A stretch of 64,000 nucleotides of DNA from Candidatus Didemnitutus sp. (GCA_023701285.1 JAMPXH010000003.1:1-64000), one strand, 5' to 3'; counted from the stretch's first letter, positions 44,596-55,889 are shown. The notes: generated by a model not told the origin, from the letters alone. Numbers and translations are program-made.

Positions 44596-47500
44596 TCAGA
44601 CCGACCGGCCCTTGAGCAACTCGCCGATGGTCTGGAAAAAGTCCGAGACGGTGAAGGGTTTCCGCAGCAACGAAACCTTGTGCGGGCTCAGGTTGTGCAA
44701 CGCGGCTTGGACGGCGTCCTGCTCCATCAGCCCGGACATGAAGAGCACGGGCAGTCCCGGCTCGCGGCGCAGCATCTCAGCGGCGGCCCGGTCTCCCGTC
44801 ATCAACGGCATCATGATGTCGATGACCACGGCGTGAATCTGGCCTTCGTGCTGCAAATACGTCGCCAGCGCCTCCTGCCCGTTGGTCGCCTCCAACACCA
44901 GGAAGCCCCGTTGGCGCAACATCAGTGCGGCCAGCTCGCGGATCGGCGCCTCATCGTCGCAGACCAGCACCGTGCGCCCCTCGCCCGCCAAGGCCGCTGG
45001 CGCGGACAGTGCGGGGACGTCGGTCTCTTCCTCGTCGATCGCCGGCAAATAAACACGGAAGTCCGAACCCACGCCCACGGCGGAGTCGACTTCGACGAAT
45101 CCTCCGTGGCTGCGCACGATGCCGAGGACCGTCGCGAGGCCGAGGCCGGTGCCCTTGCCGCGCGGCTTGGTGGTGAAGAACGGCTCGAAGAGACGGTCGC
45201 GCACCTCCGGCGACATGCCCTCGCCCGTGTCGCGCACGGACAGCATCACGTAACGCCCGGACTTGACCTCCCCCATGAGGCTCGACCGGCCCCGGGGAAC
45301 ATCCACGGCCTTCACCTCGAAGGTGAGCTGGCCGCCGTTGGGCATGGCATCGCGGGCGTTGACCGCCAGGTTCAGCAAGACTTGGTGCAGTTGCGTGGTG
45401 TCGCCGAGCACGAGCGAGACGCGTTCGCCGGCCACGCGGCGGATCTCGATGTCGCGCGGGAAGGTCTCCTCGATGATCATCACAAGCTCGCGCACGACGT
45501 CGCGCAGCCGCAGGGGAGCCCGCTCGCCATCAATGCCGCGGGCGAAGGTCAGCACCTGCCGCACCACTCCGGCGCCGCGGCGCGCGGCGGCCTCGATCAC
45601 GTCGAGGCTGCGGCGCAACGCCGGTTGCTCGACGGTGGCGCGGAGCAGCTCCGCGCTGAGCAGGATCGGGGCGAGCACGTTGTTCAGGTCGTGCGCGATG
45701 CCGCCGGCGAGCAGGCCGATGCCCTCCATGCGCTGGGAGCGAAGGAGTTGCCGCTCCATCTGTTTCTGCTCGGTGATGTCCTGCTTGACCGCGATGAAGT
45801 GTGTGATGCCCGTCTTCTCGTGCGAGACCGGGGCGATGACCATGCGCTCGGTGTATTCGGTGCCGTCCTTGCGCCGGTTGACGAGTTCGCCGCTCCAAAC
45901 TTGGCCTTTCAGGATCGTATCCCAGAGCCGGGCGTAAAAATCGACCGCATGACGCCCGGATTTCAGCAGGTTCGGTTTCCCGCCGACCGCCTCGTCGAGC
46001 CCGTAACCGGTCAGCTGGGTGAAGCCGTGGTTCGCCCACTGGATGTGGCCGTCCTTGTCCGTGATGACGATGCCGGCGGGCATGGCCTGCAGCGCGGTGT
46101 CGAGCAGCGCCATGCGCTCCGAGGCTTTGTGGCGCTCGGTCACGTCCGTGAAGATGCAGGCGAAGTGATTCTCCTCGGGCCGGAAGGCGGCGACCTCGAA
46201 GTGGCGGCCGAGATGCTCGGCGTAGTTGGTGAAGAAGGCCGGCTCGCCCGTCTTGGCGACGGTGCCGTAGCGGTCGATCCATTCCTGGCTCAGCGTCGGC
46301 ATCACCTCCCGCGCGGTGCGCCCGACCACCTCCTGTGCCCGCAACCCGGTCATGCGCTCGAAGGCGGGATTCACGCGGAGAAAACGGTAATCCACCGGCC
46401 GGCCCTCGGCATCGTAGATCATCTCGTGCAGCGCGAAGCCCTCCAGCATCGAGCGGAAGAGCATTTCATAATCATCCTCGGCGCGCATCCGGTCGGTGAC
46501 GTCGTGGATGTAGCCATGCCAGAGGATGCTCCCGTCCTCGAGTTTCTGGGGTGAACTCTGGCCGCGCACCCAGATCGTCTTCCCGGCGGACAGGTTGACA
46601 CGGTAGGTGTCGCTCCATGCGGTCAAGGTGCGCGCGGAGTCCTCGATCGACGCCGCCACGCGCGCCCGGTCGTCGGGATGGAGCACGGCGAAGACCCCGC
46701 TGGCATCCGTCTGCACCTCCTCGGGCGAGAGGCCGTAGATGTCGCGGAGGCCGACGCTGGCGTAGGGGAAATGGGAGGTGCCGTCCGGCCGCAGCCGGTA
46801 TTGGTAGATCACGCCGGGGATGTTGTCGGCGATGCGTGTGAGCCGCTCCAACAAGTCGCGCCGTTCGCGCTCGGCCTCTTTTTGCGCCGTGAGGTCGGAG
46901 AAGGTGCCGATGATCCGGCTCGGCCGGCCGTCGGCGCTGCTGGTCACGACCATGCCGCGACTCAGGATCCAACGATAATTGCCATCCTTGCCGCGCACGC
47001 GGTGCTCGACTTCCAGGTGCGGCATGCCGCCGGCGAGACACGCCGCGAGCCGCTCCCGCACAGCAGCCTGATCGTCGGGATGGACGCGCATCTCCCACTC
47101 TTCGATGCGCCCGGCGATCTCGGAGGGCGAGTAGCCGAAGAGGCCCGCCAACTGGGCGGAGAAAAACGCGTCGCCCGTCTCCACGTTCCAGTCCCACACG
47201 CCCTGCCCCGCACCCTCGAGGGCGAATTGCCAGCGCTGCTCGCTCTCGCGCAGGGCGAGCAGGGCCTGCCGGCGCTGCGTGGCGTCGCGGAACAGCCCCA
47301 GCAACCGCGTCTCGCTTTGGAAGCGGAAGGGCACGAAACTCATCTCGAGGAACAGCCGCCCGCCCGCGGGCGTCACCACTTCGCCTTCGTGCCGCACCTC
47401 CTTGCCCGAGGCCAGCGCCTGCTCGGCGCACTGCAGCATGCCGTGGCGGCGCCACGAATCCAATTCGCGAAAATTCAACCGGCGCAGCTCACCCTCCGTA

Positions 47501-49803
47501 GCGCCGACCATTCTCGCGAGGGCGGCATTGACGTTCACCACCGGCCCGCTTTCCAGCAGGATGGCCATGCCGATCGGGGAGGAATCGAACACCGTCTGGA
47601 ACAACGCCAGCGCGTCCGCCACCTGCTGCTCGGCCTCCTTCCGCGCGGTGATGTCGGTGTGCGTGCCGATGATGCGCCGGCCATCTTCGAGCGTGCTGCC
47701 GCGGGCGAGGATCCAGCGGTAGTGGCCGCCCTTCGCCTGCATCCGGTATTCGCAGGTGTAGAGCCCTTCGCGCGCGGCCAGATAGCGATCCATCTCCTGC
47801 CGCACCCGCGGCCGATCCTCCGGATGCACCAGGTTCCACCAGACCTCCTGCGTGGCTCCGATCTCGTCGTCGGCGTAGCCGAGCATGGCCTTCCACCGGG
47901 ACGAGTAGAACGACTCGCCGGTCTCGAGATTGGTCTCCCACACTCCGTCGCCCGAGCCTTCGAGGGCAAACTGCCAGCGCCGCTCGCTCACACGCAGCGC
48001 CTGCTCGATGCGCCGCCGCTCGGAAATGTCGTGCACGATCGAGTAGAGCAACGGGCGCCCCTCCACCACGATGGGCCCGCTGAACAGCTCCACGTCGCGC
48101 GTGCTGCCGTCGGCCAGTCGGTGCACGAACTGGAACGAGCTGCGCTGCTGCCGCTGCGCGAACTCGAGCGCGCGACCGATCTCCTCGGGTGGCAGCGTGT
48201 TCACGTCGGAGATCTTGCGCCCCTGGAGCTGGGCGCGCGTCCAGCCGTAGAAATCGCACGCGGCCTTGTTGCCGTCGACGATGACACCGGCCACGGGATC
48301 GACCAGCAGCATGACCGCGTAGTTGTTCTCGAACAGGCTGCGGTAACGCGCCTCGCTCTCGCGCAGGATGCCCTCGGTGCGCTTGCGCTCCGTGATGTCG
48401 CGGTAGATGCCGAGCACCATGCGCCGGCCGTCGAGATCCACCGCCCGACCGCTGATCTCCACGGGGAAGGTCGTGCCGTCGCGCCGCCGGTGCGTGGTCT
48501 CGAATACCGCGCCGCCGAGCGAATTGAGGCGCTCGAGATCCTCCGCGGTCTCCTCGCGCCCTTCTGCGCGCAGGCCGCCCGGCGGCAGCTGCTGGAGCTC
48601 GGCCAGCGAATAGCCGTAGGTCGCGAGGGCGCGCTCGTTCGCCTCGATGACGCGTCCCGTCTCGTCGAGGAGCAGCACGATGTCGTTGGCGTGGCGCGTC
48701 AGCAACGCGAGGTGCTCGGCCAGGCGGCGGTTCTCGCGCTCGATCGCGAGCGCATCCTGCAGCACGTGCTCGTGCCGCACCTGCCAGTAGAAAGCGACGC
48801 CGCCTCCGATCACCAGCAGCAACAGGAAGATGCCGCCGGCCACGATCCACGTCTGCAACACCACCGGCGCGTAGGCCTCGGCCTCGTCGATCTTCACCAC
48901 CAGGCACCACGGAGACTCCGGGATCTTCCTCAAGGCAGCCAGCACGGGCTCGCCGCGATAATCGAGGCTGGCACACACGCCCGTCTCGCCCCGCGCCGCC
49001 CGCGCCGCAGGGATGTCCACCTCGATCGACACCCGATGACTCAACGGCCCCGACGGCTCGTGCCGCAATCGGTTCAGGAAAACCACCTCCCCCTCCTCGA
49101 CCTGCACCAGCAGGGTCTCGCCCGTGTCGCTCGCCTTGGGCCAGTGCGCCACGATCGGAAGCAGCACTTGGGACGGATCGATGCGCAACACCACGACGGC
49201 CAGCGGCGCCTCTTCGGGGGACACCGTCGCCCGCCCGGCCGGACGCGGCGAAAAAATGGGCACCAATAGTTCCAGGTGCGGCGTCGGGACCCACTCCGTT
49301 TGATGAAGAGGCGTGAGCATCACTTCCCGCGTGCCCAACGCCCGCCGGATGTTGTCCGCGAGTCGCGGGGGCAGCTGAGACTCCTCCAGCCCGATGCCGA
49401 TCCGCAGCTGCAGGTCGCGATCGATGATCGCAGCCCCCACGTAGCGGTCGCCCATCATCAGCTCGAGCCACTCGCGGACACTCGCCTCGCTGGCGGCGTC
49501 TCGCGGATGTGCGAGCAGGGCCGCGACCTGCCGCGCGGCATTGTTCGAGAGGGAAAGCACCCGCCCGTCATCCAGTCGCTCGATCCGCCAGCGCATGATC
49601 TGCGCCTCCTTCAGGTCGGCGATCGTCTCCAGGTTTCTCCAGACCTGCTGACGCATGCGCTGCCGGGCGGACAGGTGGAAGAACACGATGCCTGCCGCCA
49701 CCACTCCCATCACGGCAATCAGCAGCAAGACGAGCCGCCAGCGCAGCGAGCGGCGGGAAGGTGACGCGGATGGGTTCACGGATCGAGCCCGGGTGACGGG
49801 CAC
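44596..49803 (-). CDS. Hybrid sensor histidine kinase with about eight PAS domains and a receiver
   Basis: This 1735-residue membrane sensor has two transmembrane helices (about residues 22-43 and 318-339). They flank a periplasmic sensor of about 275 residues (DLKEAQIMRWRIERLDDGRV, GAAIIDRDLQLRIGIG). About eight PAS modules follow (363-1350), several with the RWQFALEGSGDGVWE pattern. The phosphorylated histidine lies in [13 protein letters not shown], then comes a HATPase_c domain with DTGEGMSPEVRDRLFEPFFT and GKGTGLGLATV. The C-terminal receiver has VLVCDDEAP and VVIDIMMP with its phospho-aspartate, and a conserved KP motif. It stands alone without a DNA-binding regulator, and its paralogue is next to it. 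Ligand and output are unknown. Confidence 0.93.
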   Translation of the reverse strand: MPVTRARSVNPSASPSRRSLRWRLVLLLIAVMGVVAAGIVFFHLSARQRMRQQVWRNLETIADLKEAQIMRWRIERLDDGRVLSLSNNAARQVAALLAHPRDAASEASVREWLELMMGDRYVGAAIIDRDLQLRIGIGLEESQLPPRLADNIRRALGTREVMLTPLHQTEWVPTPHLELLVPIFSPRPAGRATVSPEEAPLAVVVLRIDPSQVLLPIVAHWPKASDTGETLLVQVEEGEVVFLNRLRHEPSGPLSHRVSIEVDIPAARAARGETGVCASLDYRGEPVLAALRKIPESPWCLVVKIDEAEAYAPVVLQTWIVAGGIFLLLLVIGGGVAFYWQVRHEHVLQDALAIERENRRLAEHLALLTRHANDIVLLLDETGRVIEANERALATYGYSLAELQQLPPGGLRAEGREETAEDLERLNSLGGAVFETTHRRRDGTTFPVEISGRAVDLDGRRMVLGIYRDITERKRTEGILRESEARYRSLFENNYAVMLLVDPVAGVIVDGNKAACDFYGWTRAQLQGRKISDVNTLPPEEIGRALEFAQRQQRSSFQFVHRLADGSTRDVELFSGPIVVEGRPLLYSIVHDISERRRIEQALRVSERRWQFALEGSGDGVWETNLETGESFYSSRWKAMLGYADDEIGATQEVWWNLVHPEDRPRVRQEMDRYLAAREGLYTCEYRMQAKGGHYRWILARGSTLEDGRRIIGTHTDITARKEAEQQVADALALFQTVFDSSPIGMAILLESGPVVNVNAALARMVGATEGELRRLNFRELDSWRRHGMLQCAEQALASGKEVRHEGEVVTPAGGRLFLEMSFVPFRFQSETRLLGLFRDATQRRQALLALRESEQRWQFALEGAGQGVWDWNVETGDAFFSAQLAGLFGYSPSEIAGRIEEWEMRVHPDDQAAVRERLAACLAGGMPHLEVEHRVRGKDGNYRWILSRGMVVTSSADGRPSRIIGTFSDLTAQKEAERERRDLLERLTRIADNIPGVIYQYRLRPDGTSHFPYASVGLRDIYGLSPEEVQTDASGVFAVLHPDDRARVAASIEDSARTLTAWSDTYRVNLSAGKTIWVRGQSSPQKLEDGSILWHGYIHDVTDRMRAEDDYEMLFRSMLEGFALHEMIYDAEGRPVDYRFLRVNPAFERMTGLRAQEVVGRTAREVMPTLSQEWIDRYGTVAKTGEPAFFTNYAEHLGRHFEVAAFRPEENHFACIFTDVTERHKASERMALLDTALQAMPAGIVITDKDGHIQWANHGFTQLTGYGLDEAVGGKPNLLKSGRHAVDFYARLWDTILKGQVWSGELVNRRKDGTEYTERMVIAPVSHEKTGITHFIAVKQDITEQKQMERQLLRSQRMEGIGLLAGGIAHDLNNVLAPILLSAELLRATVEQPALRRSLDVIEAAARRGAGVVRQVLTFARGIDGERAPLRLRDVVRELVMIIEETFPRDIEIRRVAGERVSLVLGDTTQLHQVLLNLAVNARDAMPNGGQLTFEVKAVDVPRGRSSLMGEVKSGRYVMLSVRDTGEGMSPEVRDRLFEPFFTTKPRGKGTGLGLATVLGIVRSHGGFVEVDSAVGVGSDFRVYLPAIDEEETDVPALSAPAALAGEGRTVLVCDDEAPIRELAALMLRQRGFLVLEATNGQEALATYLQHEGQIHAVVIDIMMPLMTGDRAAAEMLRREPGLPVLFMSGLMEQDAVQAALHNLSPHKVSLLRKPFTVSDFFQTIGELLKGRSV

Positions 49804-50021
49804 GCACCATCATGCCCGACCGTGTGCCCCGGGGCTGCGCACGCCTTGCGGGTCTGCGGTCGGCTTTTGTGCTGCCTGCCCGGCCCCGCCGCTCAGCCGG
49901 GATCATGCAGGAGGTGGGCGTCGGTGTCCCGACCGACGCCTGTCGCCGCTGGGACAGCGGCGACCACCCCATGCTCAGGAGCTCATCAGTCGGAAATCGC
50001 GTCCAACTGCCTGAGTCCGGC

Positions 50022-52952
50022 TCAGGCGTCGCCCGGCACGCCCCGCACCAGCAACGGAGCCAATATCCGCACCAGCTCCGCCTCGTGGAAGGGCTTGGGC
50101 AACTTCTTGTCGAAGACCTGCAGTTCCTGCGACGGCCGCGCGGCGCCGGCCGGGATCACCTCGGACAGCATGCCCGACATCCCCACCACCGGCAGATCGG
50201 GCGCCATGCGTTTCAACTCCTGCGCCAACGCCGCACCATCCATCCGCGGCATCATCATGTCCGTGATCGCCAGCGCCCAAGCGGACACCGGCCGCAAACG
50301 AAACAACGACAAGGCCTCCAGCCCGTCCTCCGCCTGCACGGTGACGAAGCCGCGGCGATGCAGGAGCTGGCTCAGCGCCTCGCGGATCGCCGGCTCGTCG
50401 TCCACGATCAACACGAGGCGGCTGTCGCCGCTGAGTTCCCTCTCCTCGGATACCGCGACCGCCGACGGCTGATGCTGTTCGAGGGCGGGCAAGAGCAGTG
50501 CGAACTCGGTGCCAACGCCCAGATGCGATTGCACCTCCACAGCGCCGCCGTGACCGCGCACGATGCCGTAAACCGCCGACAAGCCGAGCCCCGTGCCCTG
50601 CCCGCGCGGCTTCGTGCTGAAGAAGGGATCGAAGATGCGGTCGAGCAACTGCGCGGGGATGCCGACGCCGGTGTCGACGACACTCAACTCCACGTAACGG
50701 CCCGGCGGGAGCGCGTTGCGGCGCGCCCGATCCTCGTCGAGCAGCACTTCGCGCCGGCGCAAGGTCAGCCGACCGCCCTCGGGCATCGCGTCGCGCGCAT
50801 TGACCACGAGGTTGAGCAAGGCCTGGTGCAGCTGCGTGATGTCGCCCTCGACCAACCAGCCATCCTCGTCCGTGCCCTCGATGCGCACCGCGATGTTGCG
50901 CGGCAGGGTCTCGCGCGCGAGCTGGCCGACCTCCTTGAGCACGAGGCTGGGCTGGAGCGTGCTGTGCTCGCCCTCCACGCCGCGGGCGAAGGTGAGCACC
51001 TGCCGGACGATGCCCGCGCCGCGCTTGGCCGCCTGCTCGACGAGCTTCAGCTTCGCCCCCGCCTCCTCGCCCGGGAACTCCGCCTTGAGGAACTCCACGC
51101 AGAGCAGGATGGGCGTGAGCACGTTGTTCAGATCGTGCGCGATGCCGCTGGCGAGCATGCCGATGCTCTCCAGCCGTTGGGCGCGGGAAAGCTGCTGCTC
51201 AAGCTGACGCTCCGCGGTGATCTCCTGCTTGGTCGAGACGAAGTGCGAGATCCGGCCGCTCGCGTCGCGCACCGGCGCCACGGTCATCCGCTCGTCGTAG
51301 AGCGTGCCGTCCTTGCGGCGGTTCTGCAACTCGCCGCGCCAGACCTCGCCGCGCAGGATCGTCTCCCACATGCGGGCATAGAAGCGCCCGTCCTGCCGCC
51401 CGGAGCGGAGCAGGCGCGGATTGCGCCCGATCACCTCGTCCGGCTCGTAGCCGGTCATGCGCGAGAAGCCGGGGTTCACCCACTCGATCGCGCCCTGCGC
51501 ATCGGTGATCACCCACCCGTCCGCCGTGGCGTGCAACGCCGCGTTCAGCAGCTGCAGGCGCTCGTGCAGGCGCTTCCGCTCCGTCACGTCGCGCACCACG
51601 ATGATGTAGCCGTCCTCATGCGGGGCCTTGAGCGCGCTGACGGTCACTTCGCTGACGAAGGACGTGCCATCGCAACGCAACAGCGTCCACTCCAACGGCC
51701 CCACGGGCCGCGCCGCCACCTCCTGGATCACCGCGCGTGCGCGCGGCCGGGACTCGCTGCCGTCGGGCTGATGGGACGGGAAAAAATCCACCACCCAGCG
51801 CCCGATGATATCCAGCGCCGTGCCGCCGAAAATCTCCAGCGCCCGCTGGTTGCAATCGGTGATGCGGGCCTGCGCATCGATCAGGAAGATGGCATCGTTC
51901 GCCCCGTGGAAGATCGCGCTGAAACGCTGCCGGCTCTCCTCCAGCGCGCGCCGGCTCTCCGTCTGCTCGGTCACATCGCGCGCCTGCACGACACGCGCGC
52001 GGCGGCCGGCCCACGTCAGCGGCTGCGAGGTGATCTCCACGATGAGCCGGGAGCCATCCGCAACACGATGTTCCCAGATGTGACCGGTCTGGATGCCCTG
52101 CTCATGGAGCAACGTCTCGCGGAGACGAGCCGCCTCCTCGGGCGTGCGCAGGTCGAGGATGGTCAGGGTGAGGAACTGCTCGCGGGAGTAGCCGTAGCGC
52201 TGCACGGCCGACTCGTTCACGGCCATGATCTGCAACGTCTCCAGATCGTAGATCCACATCGGGTTGGGATTCGCATCGAAGAGATCGCGGTAACGTTGCG
52301 CCGCCTCCGCCACCTCCTGCGCCGCCTGCCGGGAGACGGTGATGTCGGTGTGCGTGCCGATGAGCCGGGTGGGCCGCCCCTTCCCGTCCACCGCCACAAC
52401 GCGGCCGCGGCTCAGCAGCCAGCGGTAGCCGCCCGCCTTCGTCCGCACACGCAATTCGCAGCTGTAGCGCATCGCCGGCTCCCGCGCGAAGCGTTCGACC
52501 TCGCCGCGCAGCTGCGCGCGATCGTCGGGGTGCACCCACGCGAGCCAATCCTCCCACCTGCCGCCGAAATCCCGGGGTTCGTAGCCGAGCCGGGCCAGCC
52601 ACTCGGTCGACAAGGTGGTCTTCCAACCGGGCAGCGTGACCTCCCACATGCCGTCGCCGGCCGCTTCCAGCGCCTGCCGCCAGCGGGTCTCCTGCTCGCG
52701 CCACGCCCGGTCGCGCAGGGCGAAGGCCCGGAAGACTCGCTCCGCGACCAGGTGCACGACCCCCGCCGTCACCACGACGAAGAGCGCCGCCTTCACCAGC
52801 AAGTGACCCCACAGATCCATCGAGCCATCCAGACTCAGGTCGGCGAGTGTTTCGGCCGCGAAAAGGCAGACCAAGGCGGCGAGCGCATACGACAACGTGA
52901 TGCGCCAAGGGGCGGAGAAAACGAAGCGGGGCATGGGTGTCGTCCCCATCAT
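50022..52952 (-). CDS. Hybrid sensor histidine kinase with four PAS domains and a receiver
   Basis: The 976-residue protein has two N-terminal hydrophobic helices ([19 protein letters not shown] and [20 protein letters not shown]) with only a short loop between them. Four PAS modules follow ([64 protein letters not shown]). The phospho-acceptor is in [13 protein letters not shown]; HATPase_c has [20 protein letters not shown], and the receiver has VLIVDDEPA and AITDMMMP. It resembles the C-terminal half of the upstream kinase. The start is uncertain: 52952, 52949 and 52934 are all ATG. It may sense a membrane or cytoplasmic signal rather than a periplasmic one. It diverges from a chemotaxis-type receptor. 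Confidence 0.92.
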   Translation of the reverse strand: MMGTTPMPRFVFSAPWRITLSYALAALVCLFAAETLADLSLDGSMDLWGHLLVKAALFVVVTAGVVHLVAERVFRAFALRDRAWREQETRWRQALEAAGDGMWEVTLPGWKTTLSTEWLARLGYEPRDFGGRWEDWLAWVHPDDRAQLRGEVERFAREPAMRYSCELRVRTKAGGYRWLLSRGRVVAVDGKGRPTRLIGTHTDITVSRQAAQEVAEAAQRYRDLFDANPNPMWIYDLETLQIMAVNESAVQRYGYSREQFLTLTILDLRTPEEAARLRETLLHEQGIQTGHIWEHRVADGSRLIVEITSQPLTWAGRRARVVQARDVTEQTESRRALEESRQRFSAIFHGANDAIFLIDAQARITDCNQRALEIFGGTALDIIGRWVVDFFPSHQPDGSESRPRARAVIQEVAARPVGPLEWTLLRCDGTSFVSEVTVSALKAPHEDGYIIVVRDVTERKRLHERLQLLNAALHATADGWVITDAQGAIEWVNPGFSRMTGYEPDEVIGRNPRLLRSGRQDGRFYARMWETILRGEVWRGELQNRRKDGTLYDERMTVAPVRDASGRISHFVSTKQEITAERQLEQQLSRAQRLESIGMLASGIAHDLNNVLTPILLCVEFLKAEFPGEEAGAKLKLVEQAAKRGAGIVRQVLTFARGVEGEHSTLQPSLVLKEVGQLARETLPRNIAVRIEGTDEDGWLVEGDITQLHQALLNLVVNARDAMPEGGRLTLRRREVLLDEDRARRNALPPGRYVELSVVDTGVGIPAQLLDRIFDPFFSTKPRGQGTGLGLSAVYGIVRGHGGAVEVQSHLGVGTEFALLLPALEQHQPSAVAVSEERELSGDSRLVLIVDDEPAIREALSQLLHRRGFVTVQAEDGLEALSLFRLRPVSAWALAITDMMMPRMDGAALAQELKRMAPDLPVVGMSGMLSEVIPAGAARPSQELQVFDKKLPKPFHEAELVRILAPLLVRGVPGDA

Positions 52953-53190
52953 CGCTTTTTTTCCGCGCCGGCTCTGCGCATGCCTTGCCGGGAACATCGC
53001 CGGACTTGCGCGCGGATCGCACGCGCACCGAGCCGCATCGTGCGCCGGTCATAAGCCGGCCTTGCGCAATATCTGCGCCGGGTCCGGGGCCCGGACTTTA
53101 AGGGGCCGATTGGACCGGCTTATTATCGCACTCGTTTTGTCAACCCGCCCGGCCTTTGCGCCGATGAGTCCAAGGCAGCTACCTCTACCC

Positions 53191-55137
53191 ATGAAAACCC
53201 TGACTGTCTCCCAGCGTATCAGCTTGGGCTTTGCGCTCCTCCTTATCCTCACCTCCGTCATCGGCGGTATCGCGGCCTGGCAGATGAAGCGCGCCGCCAC
53301 CGGCGCCTCCTTTCTCGCCTCCGCGGTCGTCCCGCAGGCGAATGTCACCTCCACCCTCAGCGAAGCCTCGGCGCAGACGCAGCTCGCCGTCCGCACCTTC
53401 GGTTTCACGGGCGACAAACAACAACTGGAACTCGCCGAGCAGCACCTCAAGGAAGTCGACCGCGCGCTCGACGCCTGCCGCCAGCTCTTCGCCGCGCAAC
53501 CCTCCCTCGTCGCCCTCGGCGAAGGCATCCAAGCCGCCGATGCCGCGCTCGCCGATTACCGCCGGGGTTTCGAGGCGACCCGCACCAACCTCACCGAGCT
53601 CGAGAAGATCCGGCAGGCCTTGGACAAGAACGCCGGCACCTTCATCCAAGCCATCACCGACTACATCGATTCACAGGACAAGGCTCTCGCCGACGAGATC
53701 GCCGCCGGCACCGCGCCTGAGAAGCTCGAGGAGCGCCGCCGCAAAGTCGCCGTGGCCAATCACATCATCGACGCGGGCAACGCCATCCGTATCGCCAACT
53801 TCAAATCTCAATCCACGCGCGAAGCGCAATGGATTGAGCAGGCCGAGAGCGAATTCGCGCTCATCGAACGGTCGCTCGCCGAGCTCCGCTCGACCACCCG
53901 CCAGGAGGCCAACCTCCGCCAGCTCACCCTGGTCGACCAAGCCGCCAAGGCCTATCACGCGGAAGTCGCCGGCATCATCCAGAGCATGCGCACCGCAACC
54001 CAGATCGCCGCGCAACGCGCCAAGGCAGCCGACGCCTTCGACCACGTCGTCACCGGCGTGCTCCAGCGCTCCATCGAGCGCACTTCCGACGTCGCCACCG
54101 GCAGCGCCTCCTCCCTCTCCCGCGCCACGACGATCGTGCTCGGCGGCATCCTCACCGCTGTGTGCGCCGGTGTCGTCGTGAGCCTGCTGATCATCCTCCG
54201 CCTCAACCGCACGCTGCGCGACACCTCCGGCACCCTCACCCAGGGCGCCGTGCAGATCGCCGCCGCCTCCGGCCAGGTCTCCGCCACCAGCCAGAGCCTC
54301 GCCGAGGGCGCGAGCGAGCAGGCCGCCTCCCTCGAGGAGATCAGCTCCTCCCTCGAGGAACTCGCCAGCACCACCAAGCACAACGCCGAGAACGCCGCCT
54401 CCGCCAAGCTCTCCGCCGACGCCGCCCGCTCCTCCGCCGAGCACGGCGCCGACGAGATGCGCAAGATGGAAGCCGCCATGACCGGCATCCGCGAGTCGTC
54501 CAGCGACATTTCGAAGATCATCAAGACCATCGACGAGATCGCCTTCCAGACCAACATCCTCGCCCTCAACGCCGCCGTCGAGGCCGCCCGCGCCGGCGAG
54601 GCCGGCGCCGGGTTCGCCGTCGTCGCCGACGAAGTCCGCTCCCTCGCCCAACGCTGCGCCGTCGCCGCCCGCGAGACCACCGACAAGATTTCCGACGCCG
54701 CCCGCCGCAGCGAGGAAGGCGTCACGCTCAGCGTCAGCGTCGCCTCCAGCCTCCAGGAGATCGTCGTCAAATCCCGCGAAGTCGACCGCCTCGTCGCCGA
54801 AGTCGCCAACGCCTCGCGCGAACAGAGCAACGGCATCGAGCAGGTGAACACCGCCGTCAGCCAGATGGACAAGGTCACCCAGACCAACGCCGCCAGCGCC
54901 GAGGAATCCGCCAGCGCCTCCGAGGAGCTCAACGCCCAGTCCACCGAGTTGCGCCACGCCGCCCGCGACCTCGCGGCCCTCGTCGGCCTCAGGCTCGACG
55001 ACGGCGGCGACGCCCGCCCCGCCCGCGCCACCGGCCCGAAGACCCGCGCCACCGAATCCGCTCCCATCCGCACGCCGCGCAAGCCCGTCCTGGCCGCCGC
55101 CCCGAGCGAGAAGGACCTCGAGATGCATTTCCGCTGA
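53191..55137 (+). CDS. Methyl-accepting chemotaxis-type receptor, apparently without HAMP
   Basis: This 648-residue receptor has a transmembrane helix (about residues 9-27), a helical periplasmic domain of about 280 residues resembling a 4HB or longer bundle, and a second membrane helix (about 310-335). After TM2 the sequence passes quickly into heptad-like helices with no recognisable HAMP pattern. The signalling tip [20 protein letters not shown] is intact, followed by [14 protein letters not shown]. No C-terminal CheB/CheR-docking pentapeptide is visible. No che genes are in the window, so the output pathway must be elsewhere. The ATG at 53191 opens the TM1 region; an in-frame ATG at 53164 is an alternative. 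The 238-bp gap before it holds no convincing promoter. Confidence 0.9.
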   Translation: MKTLTVSQRISLGFALLLILTSVIGGIAAWQMKRAATGASFLASAVVPQANVTSTLSEASAQTQLAVRTFGFTGDKQQLELAEQHLKEVDRALDACRQLFAAQPSLVALGEGIQAADAALADYRRGFEATRTNLTELEKIRQALDKNAGTFIQAITDYIDSQDKALADEIAAGTAPEKLEERRRKVAVANHIIDAGNAIRIANFKSQSTREAQWIEQAESEFALIERSLAELRSTTRQEANLRQLTLVDQAAKAYHAEVAGIIQSMRTATQIAAQRAKAADAFDHVVTGVLQRSIERTSDVATGSASSLSRATTIVLGGILTAVCAGVVVSLLIILRLNRTLRDTSGTLTQGAVQIAAASGQVSATSQSLAEGASEQAASLEEISSSLEELASTTKHNAENAASAKLSADAARSSAEHGADEMRKMEAAMTGIRESSSDISKIIKTIDEIAFQTNILALNAAVEAARAGEAGAGFAVVADEVRSLAQRCAVAARETTDKISDAARRSEEGVTLSVSVASSLQEIVVKSREVDRLVAEVANASREQSNGIEQVNTAVSQMDKVTQTNAASAEESASASEELNAQSTELRHAARDLAALVGLRLDDGGDARPARATGPKTRATESAPIRTPRKPVLAAAPSEKDLEMHFR

Positions 55138-55160
55138 TTAGGGGTAGTCAGCGCACTGCA

Positions 55161-55191
55161 CGCCGCCGGTGCCCGCGAGGGACCGGCGGCG
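55161..55191. terminator. Bidirectional hairpin terminator
   Basis: CGCCGCCGGT (55161-55170) pairs perfectly with ACCGGCGGCG (55182-55191), a 10-bp GC-rich stem with an 11-nt loop. TTACGTT follows on the plus strand. It lies between the converging receptor and endonuclease genes, so it could stop transcription from both sides. Confidence 0.65.
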
Positions 55192-55220
55192 TTACGTTGG
55201 GCGGAGCCGCCGGGGCAGCC

Positions 55221-55889
55221 TCACTTGCGCGTCACCACGCCCCGCCGCCGCGCCGGGAACAGCGTGCGGCACAACTCGCAGACCGTGCCGTCGCAACCGT
55301 GCGCTGTGCAATGCTCTCGCCCGTAAAAGATGATGCGCAGGTGCAGCCGGTTCCACTCCTCGCGCGGGAAGAGGCGCTTCAGGTCGCGCTCCGTCTGCTC
55401 GACGCTGCGCCCGTCCGTCAGCTTCCAACGCTGCGCCAGCCGGTGGATGTGCGTGTCGACCGGGAAGGCCGGCACGCCGAACGCCTGCGCCATCACCACC
55501 GAGGCCGTCTTGTGCCCGACGCCCGGCAACGCCTCCAACTCCTCGAACGTCCGCGGCACCGCGCCGCCGTGCCGCTCGAGCAACAGGTGCGACAGCCCGG
55601 AGATCGCCTTCGATTTCTGCGGCGACAAACCGCAGGGCCGGATGATCTCGCGGATGCGCTCCACGGGCACGCGCGCCATCGCCACCGGGTTGTCCGCCTC
55701 CGCCCAGAGGCGCGGCGTGACTTCGTTGACGCGCTTGTCCGTGCATTGCGCCGAGAGCAGCACGGCGATCAGCAGCGTGTAGGCGTCGCGGTGATCGAGC
55801 GGCACCGGCGTCTCCGGATAAAGCTCCGCCAGCCGCCGCGCCACATGGTCGGCGCGGCCTTGTTTCGTGCGGAAATCGGGCGGGCTCAT
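55221..55889 (-). CDS. nth: Endonuclease III, DNA glycosylase/AP lyase
   Basis: The 222-residue enzyme excises oxidised pyrimidines from DNA and cuts the abasic site. The helix-hairpin-helix motif LPGVGHKTASVV contains catalytic Lys127, and Asp145 lies in FPVDTHIHRLAQRW. The iron-sulfur loop region has four cysteines (194, 199, 204, 207) spaced C-X4-C-X4-C-X2-C. The usual spacing in E. coli Nth is C-X6-C-X2-C-X5-C. The ATG at 55889 gives the normal length; longer frames run into unrelated basic sequence. It is probably a single-gene unit, convergent with the chemotaxis receptor. The 177-bp gap upstream to 56066 holds no gene or riboswitch that I can recognise. Confidence 0.93.
   Translation of the reverse strand: MSPPDFRTKQGRADHVARRLAELYPETPVPLDHRDAYTLLIAVLLSAQCTDKRVNEVTPRLWAEADNPVAMARVPVERIREIIRPCGLSPQKSKAISGLSHLLLERHGGAVPRTFEELEALPGVGHKTASVVMAQAFGVPAFPVDTHIHRLAQRWKLTDGRSVEQTERDLKRLFPREEWNRLHLRIIFYGREHCTAHGCDGTVCELCRTLFPARRRGVVTRK

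Noticed and set aside
49812-53054. Plus-strand frame of 1080 residues opposite the second hybrid kinase
   Set aside because: No domain; the minus-strand frame has complete PAS, HisKA, HATPase and receiver motifs.
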